This document shows positions 25,076 to 34,419 of a stretch of 64,000 nucleotides of DNA, in pieces. A program made the translations under genes and the position numbers. Source of the stretch: Bradyrhizobium macuxiense (GTDB taxonomy: Bacteria; Pseudomonadota; Alphaproteobacteria; Rhizobiales; Xanthobacteraceae). Within the stretch, counting starts at the first letter, position 1; every line of letters starts with the position of its first letter. Under the pieces are notes generated by a model. The model ran no database searches. It saw nothing but the letters and a program-made list of their open reading frames with translations, and was not told the DNA's origin. The stretch is from the NCBI RefSeq assembly GCF_007993935.1, contig NZ_VITY01000006.1, positions 1-64,000 of the forward strand, read 5' to 3'.

Positions 25076-26308
25076 TCAGATCACATAAAACCCGTGGGTG
25101 CCGTCGCGGCGCAGCTGATCGACGAGGCCGTACTCCCAATCGAGATAGGCCTGCATCGCCTGCTCCGCGACGCCGGTGCCTTCATAGGGACGCCGGTAAC
25201 GATGCGCGGGATCGGGCCGCGGCACGACGCGCGGCGGGCCGACTTCGAGCCCGCCGTCATAGCCGCCGTCGAGCACGTAGACTTCCCACGCCATCTGCGC
25301 GAGCCAGGACGCCGTCATGTCGGCGCGGATGCTCCTGTCGTCGGTCAGCACGATGCGCGCGCCGCGCACCGGCGCGGCCATATCGATTTCCTGCACCAGC
25401 TGGCCGCCGGCATAATGGCGGAAGCCGGCCAGATGAGCGGCCGTATATTCCTCGGCATCGCGCACGTCGAAGCGATACAGTGTGCGCTGCACGTCGTTTT
25501 CCAGCGCGGCGAGCTCGGCCGTGCCGATATGACGAACGCCGGCCCGATAGGCGACGTCGCGGGCATTGTCGGCGGCGCCCGCGAACGGCCCGACATCGCC
25601 GCGCTTGCCGGCGCCGTGTTCGAGATCGTGCTTCGCGAGCGTCCAGCCGATGGTGCCATTGCGCAGTGCCCGCACCTTGTTCGGCAGCCCGGCATTGATC
25701 AGCGACTGCGTGCCGATGATCGACCGGGTGCGGCCGGCGCAGTTGACGATGATCGTGGTGTCGGGATCGGGCGCCGCCCCGCCTGCGCGCAGCACCAACT
25801 CCGCACCGGGCACGCTGACCGAGCCCGGGATGTTCATGGTGGCATATTCGTCGAAGCGGCGAACGTCGAGAATCGCGATGTTGGCCTTGGCGGAGATCAA
25901 CGCGGCGACCTCGTCGGCGCTGAGCGACGGCGTGTGCCGGCGCGACTCCACCAGCTCGCCGAACGCCTTGGCGTAGGAATTGACGTCCTCGAACACCTCG
26001 TAACCGGCCGCCTTCCAGGCCGTGAGGCCGCCGGCGAGCGCAGCGACGTTCCCATAGCCGAGCTCCCGCAGCTGGTCGGCCGCGGCAGCGACCAGGCCCT
26101 CGCCATTGTCATAGAGCACGATCGGCACGTCCTTGCGCGGCAGGCGCAACTCAGCTTCCAGCGCGATCCGCCCGGCGGCCATGTTGGCGGCAAACAGCGG
26201 ATGGCCGGTGGCGAATTCCGCTTCGTGCCTGACGTCGAGCAGCGCGATCTCCCGGCGCAGCAGCAGCGTTGCTCGGATGTCCTGGGGGGTGACGAAAGAA
26301 ACTGTCAT
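25076..26308 (-). CDS. Three-domain rhodanese-like sulfurtransferase
   Basis: A 410-residue cytoplasmic protein with three rhodanese domains: about residues 5-105, 125-235 and 258-350, plus a tail of about 50 residues rich in aromatic residues. Only the middle domain has the active-site cysteine, Cys190 in VNCAGRTRS (CxGxR loop). The equivalent loops of domains 1 and 3 read LYDNGEG (Asp67) and LTDDRSIR (Asp323), so they are probably structural. Multi-domain rhodaneses transfer sulfane sulfur or act in thiosulfate and cysteine metabolism; the acceptor is unknown. ATG 26308 is preferred over an in-frame start 20 codons upstream. Confidence 0.85.
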   Translation of the reverse strand: MTVSFVTPQDIRATLLLRREIALLDVRHEAEFATGHPLFAANMAAGRIALEAELRLPRKDVPIVLYDNGEGLVAAAADQLRELGYGNVAALAGGLTAWKAAGYEVFEDVNSYAKAFGELVESRRHTPSLSADEVAALISAKANIAILDVRRFDEYATMNIPGSVSVPGAELVLRAGGAAPDPDTTIIVNCAGRTRSIIGTQSLINAGLPNKVRALRNGTIGWTLAKHDLEHGAGKRGDVGPFAGAADNARDVAYRAGVRHIGTAELAALENDVQRTLYRFDVRDAEEYTAAHLAGFRHYAGGQLVQEIDMAAPVRGARIVLTDDRSIRADMTASWLAQMAWEVYVLDGGYDGGLEVGPPRVVPRPDPAHRYRRPYEGTGVAEQAMQAYLDWEYGLVDQLRRDGTHGFYVI

Positions 26309-26551
26309 GAGATGCCGGTCCGGGGGAAATGCGCAGGCTTGCTCTAGGCCGAAATCGCGCGTCGTCAATAGGTTTAACCAACTCGCAACCCCGCTCCCCG
26401 GCAGGCGAAATCCTGGGAACGAAAAACCGCCATCCCGCTTTGCTCAACCGGGACGCTCTTGCTACGTTCCAATCGGCCCCGTTGGCGCCCGATCAGGCCT
26501 TCCGGACAAGAGAAGGTAGCGGGGCCAGCCTGAAGTTCTGGGAGGATGACC

Positions 26552-27814
26552 ATGAGACCAGTCGGAAATGAACCATTGTCGCGTCACGCCCTCGCCTTCG
26601 TGCTGGCCGGCGGACGCGGCAGCAGACTTCAGGAGCTCACCGACAAGCGCGCCAAGCCGGCCGTGTATTTCGGCGGCAAGTCCCGCATCATCGATTTCGC
26701 GCTCTCCAATGCGGTGAACTCCGGCATCCGCCGCATCGCGGTGGCGACCCAGTACAAGGCGCACAGCCTGATCCGGCACCTGCAAGGCGGCTGGAACTTC
26801 TTCCGCCCGGAACGAAACGAGAGCTTCGACATCCTGCCCGCAAGCCAGCGCGTCTCTGAGACCATGTGGTATGTCGGCACGGCTGACGCGGTCTACCAGA
26901 ACATCGACATCCTCGAGGCGCACGGCACCAAGTACATCCTGGTGCTCGCCGGCGACCATGTTTACAAGATGGACTACGAGATCATGCTGAAGCAGCATGT
27001 CGAGAGCGGCGCCGACGTCACGGTCGGCTGCCTCGAAATGCCGCGCGCCGAATCCAGCGCCTTCGGCATCATGCATATCGACGAGCACGGCCTGATCCAG
27101 TCCTTCCTGGAGAAGCCGGCCGATCCGCCGCCGATGCCCGGCAAGCCCGACAAGTCGCTGGCCAGCATGGGTATCTATGTCTTCAATTCGGAATTCCTGT
27201 TCGACGAATTGCGCCGCGATGCCGCCGACCCGAACTCGGCCCACGATTTCGGCAAGGACATCATCCCCTATATCGTCAAGCACGGCCGGGCGATCGCGCA
27301 TCAGTTCAATGATTCTTGCGTCCGCTCCGGCGACGATCCCCGCTCCTACTGGCGCGATGCCGGCACCGTCGATGCCTATTGGGGCGCCAACATCGATCTC
27401 ACCGACGTGGTGCCTGAGCTCGACCTCTACGATCGGTCATGGCCGATCTGGACCTATGCCGAGATCACCCCGCCCGCCAAATTCGTCCACGACGAGGACG
27501 GACGGCGCGGCCAGGCGGTGACCTCGCTGGTCTCGGGCGCCTGCATCATCTCGGGCGCGTCGCTGCGCCGCTCGCTGCTGTTCACCGGCGTCCATGTCAA
27601 TTCCTACGCCAATGTCGAGAATGCGGTGATCATGCCCTATGTGAATGTCGGCCGCGGCGCGCGGCTCAGGAACGTCGTGATCGATCGCGGCGTGCGGATT
27701 CCGGAAGGGCTGGTGGTCGGCGAGGATCCCGAATTCGACGGCAAGCGCTTCCGCACCACCGAGAACGGGATCACGCTAATTACGCAATCGATGATCGACA
27801 GGCTCGGGACATGA
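26552..27814 (+). CDS. glgC: Glucose-1-phosphate adenylyltransferase
   Basis: A 420-residue ADP-glucose pyrophosphorylase, first committed enzyme of glycogen synthesis (ATP + glucose 1-phosphate to ADP-glucose + PPi). The nucleotide-binding start ALAFVLAGGRGSRLQELT, the regulatory RAKPAVYFGGKSRIIDFALSN segment, the AGDHVYKMDYE metal site and the C-terminal left-handed beta-helix (NVENAVIMPYVNVGRGARLRNVVIDRGV) are all present. GGAGG six bases upstream selects ATG 26552 over the ATG at 26546, which overlaps that site. It overlaps glgA by four bases. Confidence 0.96.
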   Translation: MRPVGNEPLSRHALAFVLAGGRGSRLQELTDKRAKPAVYFGGKSRIIDFALSNAVNSGIRRIAVATQYKAHSLIRHLQGGWNFFRPERNESFDILPASQRVSETMWYVGTADAVYQNIDILEAHGTKYILVLAGDHVYKMDYEIMLKQHVESGADVTVGCLEMPRAESSAFGIMHIDEHGLIQSFLEKPADPPPMPGKPDKSLASMGIYVFNSEFLFDELRRDAADPNSAHDFGKDIIPYIVKHGRAIAHQFNDSCVRSGDDPRSYWRDAGTVDAYWGANIDLTDVVPELDLYDRSWPIWTYAEITPPAKFVHDEDGRRGQAVTSLVSGACIISGASLRRSLLFTGVHVNSYANVENAVIMPYVNVGRGARLRNVVIDRGVRIPEGLVVGEDPEFDGKRFRTTENGITLITQSMIDRLGT

Positions 27815-29265
27815 CGCCCATCCGCGTCCTCGCGGTCGCCTCGGAAGTCTACCCGATCGTCAAGACCGGCGGCCTCGCCGACGTGGTCGGCGCGCTGCCG
27901 GCCGCGCTGCAACAGCACGGCGTCACGACGCGGACGCTGGTGCCCGGCTATCCGGCTGTGCTGAACGCGCTGGCCTCGGCGGAGACGCTGCTGCAGTGGC
28001 CGGAATTCTACGGCGGGCCGATCCGTGTACTCGGCGGCACCCATGACGGCCTCGATCTCTATGCGCTCGACGCGCCGCATCTCTATGCGCGGCCGGGCAA
28101 CCCCTATGTCGGCCCCGACGGACGCGATTGGCCCGACAACGGCATCCGCTTTGCAGCACTGTCGCGGATGGCGGCGGAAATCGGCCGCGGTGCAATCGCC
28201 TCCTTCGTCCCCAACATCGTGCATGCGCATGACTGGCAGGCCGGCCTCGCGCCGGCCTATCTGCATTATGGCGGGCAACCGCGGCCGGCCACGGTGATGA
28301 CCGTGCACAACCTCGCCTATCAGGGCCAATTCTCGCCGGACATGCTCGCGACCTTCGGCCTGCCGGGCGAGGCCTACTCGCTTCACGGCGTCGAATATTA
28401 CGGCACCATCAGCCTGCTCAAGGCCGGTCTGCAATTCGCCGACCGCATCACGACGGTGTCGCCGACCTATGCGCAGGAGATCCAGAGCGACGAGGGCGGC
28501 ATGGGGCTCGGCGGCCTGCTGCGCGAACGATCCGACGTGCTGAGCGGCATCCTCAACGGCATCGACATCGCGGTATGGAATCCGGCGACCGACCCCGATA
28601 TCGCTGCGCGCTTCAGCGCCGAGCAGATGGCGGAGCGCGCGGCCAACAAGGCGGCGTTGCAGCGGCGCTTCGGGCTCGATCCGGCGCCGGATGCGATGCT
28701 GCTCGGCGTCATCAGCCGGCTGTCATGGCAGAAGGGGCTCGACCTGCTGCTCGACAACATTCCGACCTTGCTCGGCGAAGGCATCCAGCTCGCGCTGCTC
28801 GGCAGCGGCGATCACGATCTGCAGGATCGCTACGCTGCGCTGGCGCGTGACAATCCGGGACGGATCGCAGTCGTGATCGGCTATGACGAGGCGCTGGCGC
28901 ATCTGATCCAGGCAGGCTCTGATGCGCTCGCAGTGCCGTCGCGCTTCGAGCCCTGCGGCCTCACCCAGCTCTGCGCGCTGCGCTACGGCGCGGTCCCTCT
29001 CGTCGCCAATGTTGGTGGTCTCGCCGACACCGTGCAGGGCTTCGACGAAGCCGCAGTCACAGGCAGTGCGGCAACCGGCATCAAGTTCGCGCCCGTCACC
29101 TCGGAGGCGCTCGCCCATGGCTTGCGCACGGCGAACCTGCTGTTCAACGACAAAGTGACCTGGCGCCGGCTGCAGCTGGCCGGCATGGCCACCGATGTCT
29201 CCTGGCACAATCGCGCCGGCCGCTACGCCGCGCTCTATCGCGAGCTCGCCGCGGCGCGCAGATAA
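27811..29265 (+). CDS. glgA: Glycogen synthase (ADP-glucose)
   Basis: A 484-residue GT5 glycosyltransferase that extends alpha-1,4-glucan from ADP-glucose. The N-terminal KTGGLADVVGALP (Lys18-Thr-Gly-Gly) binds ADP-glucose; the C-terminal half has ISRLSWQKGLDLLL and the donor-site segment PSRFEPCGLTQL with TGIKFAP. Starts within the glgC stop (ATGA overlap), so the two are co-translated. glgB, glgX and glgP are not adjacent, unlike in many rhizobial glg operons. Confidence 0.96.
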   Translation: MTPIRVLAVASEVYPIVKTGGLADVVGALPAALQQHGVTTRTLVPGYPAVLNALASAETLLQWPEFYGGPIRVLGGTHDGLDLYALDAPHLYARPGNPYVGPDGRDWPDNGIRFAALSRMAAEIGRGAIASFVPNIVHAHDWQAGLAPAYLHYGGQPRPATVMTVHNLAYQGQFSPDMLATFGLPGEAYSLHGVEYYGTISLLKAGLQFADRITTVSPTYAQEIQSDEGGMGLGGLLRERSDVLSGILNGIDIAVWNPATDPDIAARFSAEQMAERAANKAALQRRFGLDPAPDAMLLGVISRLSWQKGLDLLLDNIPTLLGEGIQLALLGSGDHDLQDRYAALARDNPGRIAVVIGYDEALAHLIQAGSDALAVPSRFEPCGLTQLCALRYGAVPLVANVGGLADTVQGFDEAAVTGSAATGIKFAPVTSEALAHGLRTANLLFNDKVTWRRLQLAGMATDVSWHNRAGRYAALYRELAAARR

Positions 29266-29272
29266 AGCACAA

Positions 29273-29590
29273 TCAGTTCAAGAGATCGCAGGACGCGATG
29301 CGGTTGATATCGGCGAGGCGCCGGTCGGGATTTCCCTTGAAATCAAGGCTTGCTACGAGATCGAGTAGTCGGCCATAGGCGCGGTCGGCGACCGCAACGG
29401 GCAACGGCTCCTCGTCAAACGCCTCGATGTAATTGCCGACGAGACCGCTCAGCAGACGGCACATCGCCCGTTGCTCGGGGTCGTGCCTGCTCAAGGTCTC
29501 GAGTTTTTCCTGGAGGGTTCGGTAGGTGCGTAAGCCGTGCGGCTGTTGCGAAAGCCAACCGTGCAGATCGGAATTATTCAGATCACTCAT
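29273..29590 (-). CDS. Small conserved-looking protein of unknown function
   Basis: A 105-residue, mostly helical soluble protein with no signal peptide or membrane segment and no motif I recognise. Visible: an N-terminal LHGWLSQQPHGLRTYRTLQEKL helix (read in parts), an acidic EAFDEEPLP stretch and one cysteine near each half. GAAGAGG seven bases before the ATG and high third-position GC support it as a real gene. It converges on glgA, leaving seven bases between stops. It might be a small regulator or adaptor, but nothing in the sequence shows it. Confidence 0.6.
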   Translation of the reverse strand: MSDLNNSDLHGWLSQQPHGLRTYRTLQEKLETLSRHDPEQRAMCRLLSGLVGNYIEAFDEEPLPVAVADRAYGRLLDLVASLDFKGNPDRRLADINRIASCDLLN

Positions 29591-29740
29591 ATCAGCCTCT
29601 TCAAGTAGGAGAAGAAGCTACCGGCTTATACAGCCGATCATGGTTCCGCGCCATCGCGATTTTTGCATGCACCCCCTGCCCGGCCGTGCAGGCCGTGTCA
29701 TCGGATTGGCACGCACTATCCCTAGAATACGTTCGTTTGA

Positions 29741-30871
29741 TCAGAGTCGCGCGAGTGCCGGCAGAATCCTGTAGCGCGCGATCTCGTGCGGATAGTCGCC
29801 GCGATTGGCGAGCAGCACGATGCCGAACCTTCGCGCCGGCACCAGGCCGATATAGGCCGAGGCATTGTTGAGACCGCCGGGCTTGTCGATGACGGTGACG
29901 CCGTCGACCCGCACATGCTCCCATGCCATCGCCTGCCCGAACTTCGCATCGACACGAAAACTCTCGCGCATGGTCATCTGCAATGCCGCGCGCAATTCGG
30001 GATCGATCACTCCGCCGTCGAGATAGGCCCGCAGCAGGATGCCGAGATCGCGCGCCGAGGAGAACATCTGGCCGGTGCCCGGAAAATCGTAATAGCTCTG
30101 TTGATTGCCGATTGGGCCGATCGGCGCTCCGTCGTGGGAGTAGCCCTGGACCATGCGCTGCATGATCTCCGGCATCATCGCCGCGCTATTGTCCTCGCCG
30201 CGATCCGGAACGAAGGTCGACGTCATGCCGAGCGGCTTGAGGATGCGGCTCTCGATCAACGCCGCGATCGGCATGCGATAGCGCCGTTCCAGCACCAGCT
30301 GCAGCAGGACATAGCCGGCATGGCTGTAGATGCGTTGCTTGCCCGGCTGCACTCCTGCCGGCGGCGTCCACGCATTGAGCATCGCGATGAACTGATCCCG
30401 GCTGAAGGTCTCGTTCGGCCAGGGCGGATGATCGGTCGGCAGCAGCAGCCCGGATGTATGGTTGACGAGTTCGCCGACGGTGACGTGGCTGATGTAGTCG
30501 CCGTGCAACTCGGGCAAAATCTTGCCGACGGGATCGTCCAATCGCAATTCACCGCGCTCCGTGGCGAGTGCGACCAGCGTCGCCTCGAACAGCTTGCGCA
30601 ACGAAGCGAGGTTGAACAGCGTGTCCGACGTGACCGGCCGCTTGGCCGCGGTGTCGGCGAAACCGTAGTTGAAGAAGGTGAACCGGCCGCCGGCATAGAC
30701 CGCGGCAGCGAGGCCACCCGGATCGGCCGTGGTCGCGGTCGGCGCGAGTTCCGTCGCGACGATGTCCCTGATCAGCGCATCCATGTCGGAATCCGCGCGC
30801 GCCCCCGCGAGCGCGCTAGCTGCGACGGCAAGCACGACGGCCGCGATCCGGACGGGGAGCCACTGTTTCAT
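29741..30871 (-). CDS. Exported serine hydrolase, class C beta-lactamase fold
   Basis: A 376-residue protein with a signal peptide (about residues 1-26, core AAVVLAVAASALAGARA). SxxK motif Ser90-Leu-Arg-Lys93, second motif Tyr182-Ser-His184 in IYSHAGYVLL, and a KPGG box in VIDKPGGLNNASAY corresponding to the KTG motif. The three motifs make it a probable active esterase or D-peptidase of the AmpC/EstB group. ATG 30871 is used; the frame can start one codon earlier at TTG. It is the second hydrolase of this type in the window (also 22411-23709) but the two are not close copies. Confidence 0.82.
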   Translation of the reverse strand: MKQWLPVRIAAVVLAVAASALAGARADSDMDALIRDIVATELAPTATTADPGGLAAAVYAGGRFTFFNYGFADTAAKRPVTSDTLFNLASLRKLFEATLVALATERGELRLDDPVGKILPELHGDYISHVTVGELVNHTSGLLLPTDHPPWPNETFSRDQFIAMLNAWTPPAGVQPGKQRIYSHAGYVLLQLVLERRYRMPIAALIESRILKPLGMTSTFVPDRGEDNSAAMMPEIMQRMVQGYSHDGAPIGPIGNQQSYYDFPGTGQMFSSARDLGILLRAYLDGGVIDPELRAALQMTMRESFRVDAKFGQAMAWEHVRVDGVTVIDKPGGLNNASAYIGLVPARRFGIVLLANRGDYPHEIARYRILPALARL

Positions 30872-31393
30872 CAAGAGCGAAATCGGAACGATGTTGCGAT
30901 GTCATTCGCAGGCTGTCTGTTCAGCCACCGCGAGATGGCGACATCGCGATCCTAGCGATGGAACCTAGGCGTCCGCGTTCACGATTGCGCGTATGTCACC
31001 GTTACCTGTCCCGGCCGGGGAAGGGGCGGCCCGATCGCTGTTCCAGGGGTCACTACCGGAAACCGCGATCGCGACCGCCCTCCCACTCCAGCCACGGTGC
31101 GGGAACTGCAATGGAATTAAAAAAAGCGGAATCCTTAAAAATGCAGCGAATGTGCTTGGACGGAAACGCAATACCGGCGTCTGCCGGGTGGACCACCGAT
31201 ATGCCTGACTTCGTCACATTCCGCTCCCAACTGGGGACCGTTTCTTACTAGCAACAATTCGTCAATCAACGGTTGCATAGGCCGATGGGATTCGATTGAC
31301 AAGACATGCCCGCCTGCGACGAATTGTCCGGTTCCAGGCTCCGAGTTCCAGGTTCCCGGTGGCGCGTTCGCGGTCGCGCGCACCTGGATGCCG
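30872..31393. other. Intergenic region of 522 bases with one repeat copy
   Basis: Contains a 29-base repeat (31249-31277) also found at 33647-33675, an A-rich patch (31115-31140) and a small ggttccagg/gttccaggttcc tandem near 31330. No open frame here has a ribosome-binding site or family resemblance, and I see no RNA gene. Confidence 0.6.
31249..31277. repeat. 29-base direct repeat, copy 1 (downstream of the spermidine-synthase-like gene)
   Basis: TAGCAACAAT then TCG then TCAATCAACGGTTGCA. It differs from the copy at 33647-33675 at three positions; weaker similarity extends about 25 bases to the left of both (ccca..tggg..tttctta/tca). Confidence 0.7.
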
Positions 31394-33616
31394 CTACTCC
31401 AGACCGAGATAGTAACGCCACTCGGTTCCCATGTTGTCGTCGGTGACGAGAACCTGATCGGTCGTCCTCGACAGCAGGGTCGGACACTGCTCGACCATCT
31501 CGCCGTCGAGGCGGAACTCGTTCATCAGCTCGTCGAGGAAATCACGGTCGGCCTTGTCGGTCGGATTGAACTGACGCTTCCCGTCGATCGTGTAGGCCTC
31601 CAGGACCGCCCGCCAGCGTGCATAGTTCCAGTCAAGCGGCGCATTCGATGCCACCATGTGGTTGGTGAATCGCGCGCCATGGGGAAACACGGTGCATGCC
31701 GTCTTCTGTATCCGTCGCGATGACGTCGTGTTGTAGAACACGATACCGCCGGGATTGAGATGGCCGCGGACCAGCTCGAGAAACTCGACCGAGAGCAGGT
31801 TGGTCGCGTTGGCGCGGAAATTCCAGGTCGTGTTGGAGATGACCGCATCGAACTGCCGTCCCGGATGGCGGCGCAACCAACGGCGTCCGTCATCCGCGAT
31901 GATGGTGACCTTGGGATTGTGCAGCAGCGATTGCACCTCGGGCCGCTCCGCAATCAGCTGGGTGTAGCCCGGATTGATCTCGACGATGGTGAGCGATTCG
32001 ACCGCCGGATTGTTGGCAATGACCTGGGCCCACGAACCGGACGCAAGCCCGATGATCAGCACGTCGCGCGGCGCCGGGTGAAACAGGCTGAGCGCATAGG
32101 CGCGGATCACGCCGTTGCGGTCGGACTTCAGGCCGGTGTTGAAGCGGCCGTCATACATGCCGTTGCCATAGACGACGCCATCGGCGTCGACGGTAATCAC
32201 TCCGCTCCGGTTCTCGACCACGCTGGCGAACGTCTGACCGGAATTCGTATGGGTCTGGAGGTTTTCGAACAGATGCCGCGACAGCAGCGGAGCAACGAGC
32301 GTTCCGGCACACAGAATGGCAATGGCAGTCGCCGCCGCCCGCGCCCGTACGCCAGCGGCGGATGTCGACCTGTAGATCAACAGCAACGAGCACAGGGTGC
32401 CGATCCCCAGCAGCAACATGCTGATCTGCTGCAGACCGAGGTAATTCGTCAGCACGAAGCCGGTGACGACGGCACCGATGGCGCATCCGGCAATGTTCGC
32501 GCTGTAGAGCAGCGCCGTCTGCATGCCAGCTCGATCATCGGCCGCGATGCCGAAATGCGACAGGAACGGCAGCAGCGCGCCCCACTGCCGCGCGATCAGG
32601 TAGATCCCGGCGAGCACGATCAGGATGAATCCGAGACCCATTCCGGCGGACTGGTTCGCGAGCGGCAGAAAGGCCGCGCCCGCGGCATTGGCCCAGATCA
32701 GGCCCTTGGCAGCCTCACCCATTGCATCCGCTGGGGAAAGCCGCGCACAGACCTGCGCCGTGTTGTACGCGCCACCGGCAACGCCCGCCAGAAAGCCGCA
32801 GAGCACGAAGGCAAACGCCATCGAGCTCGATCCCGAGGCAAAGGACACGGTCCGAAACAGAAAGATCTCATAGGACAGCGAGACGAAGCCGCCGACGGCG
32901 GCAAGCAGCATCACGAACGGCATTGAGAGGATCGGCGGCGCCGTTCGCAGGTGTTGCGGAACGATGCTCGCGTCGTCCAACTCCTTGCGGCGATAATGGG
33001 CGATGAACGCACCGGCGGCGACCGCGACATTGATCCCCGCCGCGATGGTGACCGCCGCGTGCATCCCGAGATGGGGAAAGATGACGATGGCGCAAAGCAG
33101 GCAGGCGGCCGAGGCGCCCAGCGTGTTGACGTAATAGAGAAGGCCGACCGAATGGGCCGTCTGTCCCGACGTTCGTACCAGGTGCGAGACCAGGATCGGC
33201 AGCGTGGCGCCCATCAGAAGCGTCGGGATCAGCACCAGCGACAGATTGACGGCGCCGATGGCCGGCAACGACCATTCGAGCGCGAGGTCTCCGATCCATT
33301 CGAAGATCGCGAGCGAGACGACGCCGAACACAGCAGTGAGCAGCTCGATGACGCCGAGCAGCAGCAGAGGCTGCACGACACGGCGCCGCGTGATCCATCC
33401 GCCGGCAAGGCTGCCGAGCCCCAGGCCCAGCATGAACGCGGTCACGACGATGGTGACGGATTCCGTATTGACCCCGAAAATGCGGAACAGGCTTCGCTGC
33501 CAGGTGAGCTGGTATACGAGTGCGGGAATTCCGGAGAAGAAGAACAGGATCGGCAGGATCCGATGGCGCACGGCTGATGAAGCCGAGCTCGCTGTCGACA
33601 GTTCAAGGGCGGTCAC
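31394..33616 (-). CDS. Fused membrane transporter-like / spermidine synthase-like protein
   Basis: A 740-residue protein: an N-terminal half of about 12-14 transmembrane helices (residues about 18-440, LPILFFFSGIPALVYQLTWQRSLFRIFG then GLGLGSLAGGW) and a C-terminal SAM/spermidine synthase-like Rossmann domain (about 470-740). The domain has VLIIGLASGSWAQ in place of the GGGDG motif, IVEIN, ADDGRRWL, and SNTTWNFRANATNLLS where true spermidine synthases keep catalytic Asp, so aminopropyl transfer is uncertain. Such fusions are widespread and mostly uncharacterised. Start is GTG 33616 behind GGGGGAT. Flanked by direct repeats at 31249 and 33647. Confidence 0.82.
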   Translation of the reverse strand: MTALELSTASSASSAVRHRILPILFFFSGIPALVYQLTWQRSLFRIFGVNTESVTIVVTAFMLGLGLGSLAGGWITRRRVVQPLLLLGVIELLTAVFGVVSLAIFEWIGDLALEWSLPAIGAVNLSLVLIPTLLMGATLPILVSHLVRTSGQTAHSVGLLYYVNTLGASAACLLCAIVIFPHLGMHAAVTIAAGINVAVAAGAFIAHYRRKELDDASIVPQHLRTAPPILSMPFVMLLAAVGGFVSLSYEIFLFRTVSFASGSSSMAFAFVLCGFLAGVAGGAYNTAQVCARLSPADAMGEAAKGLIWANAAGAAFLPLANQSAGMGLGFILIVLAGIYLIARQWGALLPFLSHFGIAADDRAGMQTALLYSANIAGCAIGAVVTGFVLTNYLGLQQISMLLLGIGTLCSLLLIYRSTSAAGVRARAAATAIAILCAGTLVAPLLSRHLFENLQTHTNSGQTFASVVENRSGVITVDADGVVYGNGMYDGRFNTGLKSDRNGVIRAYALSLFHPAPRDVLIIGLASGSWAQVIANNPAVESLTIVEINPGYTQLIAERPEVQSLLHNPKVTIIADDGRRWLRRHPGRQFDAVISNTTWNFRANATNLLSVEFLELVRGHLNPGGIVFYNTTSSRRIQKTACTVFPHGARFTNHMVASNAPLDWNYARWRAVLEAYTIDGKRQFNPTDKADRDFLDELMNEFRLDGEMVEQCPTLLSRTTDQVLVTDDNMGTEWRYYLGLE

Positions 33617-33646
33617 GTTTATCCCCCAGTTTCGGGAGATTTCTCA

Positions 33647-33675
33647 TAGCAACAATAGGTCAATCGACGGTTGCA
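33647..33675. repeat. 29-base direct repeat, copy 2 (upstream of the spermidine-synthase-like gene)
   Basis: TAGCAACAAT then AGG then TCAATCGACGGTTGCA, 31 bases before the GTG start of the gene at 31394-33616. The internal GGTCAATCGACGG also occurs at 16290-16302. It may be a regulator site or a scar of a mobile repeat. Confidence 0.7.
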
Positions 33676-33790
33676 CTGGTCCCTCGCATTCGAGCAACGG
33701 GACGAGGATTTCGGTCGAACGGTTCAAAACGGGCGCGTTTGGGGCGGAGCGAGATACCATCGATTCAGCGCCCGTTAACCAAGGCAGCGG

Positions 33791-34279
33791 CTATCCGCTC
33801 CGCGACCGGACGATCGACCGCGGCAGCGACGCCAGCAGCAGCACGAGGCAGACGCAGAGCAGCACGATGTCCTTGAACAGGAACTCGCCGGCCAGGTTCC
33901 AGGCCATCGGGTCGGTCGACAGGGTCCATTTCACCACCCCGGGTGTCGTGAAGAAGAACGACCAGGTCACCGCAAAGGTGATCACGCCCATCAGCGCACC
34001 GATCGCCGACAGGATCGGGCTGAAAGCGCCGGCAGCCAGCAGCACCGCGATGCCGAGCTCGGTCACGCCAAGCACATAGGCCTCGCCGCGGAGGCCGAAC
34101 ACCGACAGCCACGAGACGAACGGGCTGTTGCTGATGAACTGCACGATGCCTTGCGCCGACTGCAGCGTGAACTTCTGCATGCCGAACGACACGAAGATCA
34201 CCACCATGACCCAGCGCAGGATCGCGAGCAGACCAAAAGACCCCTCGCCCCGTTCGGCGATGTTGAACGACAGATTCAT
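33791..34279 (-). CDS. DUF417 / YkgB (RclC-like) inner membrane protein
   Basis: A 162-residue protein with four transmembrane helices and the family's conserved features: ILRWVMVVIFVSFGMQKFT in helix 1, SPFVSWL between helices 1 and 2, and FFFTTPGVV after helix 3. Relatives include E. coli RclC, linked to survival of reactive chlorine species; whether that applies here is unknown, since no rclR or rclA adjoins it. ATG 34279 begins NLSFNIAERG. It is separated from the upstream binding-protein operon by a hairpin (34358-34374). Confidence 0.75.
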   Translation of the reverse strand: MNLSFNIAERGEGSFGLLAILRWVMVVIFVSFGMQKFTLQSAQGIVQFISNSPFVSWLSVFGLRGEAYVLGVTELGIAVLLAAGAFSPILSAIGALMGVITFAVTWSFFFTTPGVVKWTLSTDPMAWNLAGEFLFKDIVLLCVCLVLLLASLPRSIVRSRSG

Positions 34280-34357
34280 GCGGATGTTGCTTCCCTTGCT
34301 GCGATGCCAGCATCGGCCGCTGTTGCGGCGTTCGTGGCATGACTACGCAGCGCGCCG

Positions 34358-34374
34358 CGCGCGTGTTACGCGCG
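34358..34374. terminator. CGCGCGT / ACGCGCG hairpin after the cluster A leftward operon
   Basis: Seven perfect base pairs with a three-base loop, 46 bases past the stop of the binding-protein gene on the minus strand. GC-rich stem but no T-run, so terminator activity is only possible. Confidence 0.3.
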
Positions 34375-34419
34375 GCACGCCTCCCATCCATCACAAGGAC
34401 GTGCAGACGACGTGATCGG

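Noticed and set aside
31394..33616. A genuine spermidine synthase (speE)
   Set aside because: The GGGDG motif is GLASGSW and the catalytic Asp region is SNTTWN; no speD or related gene adjoins it.
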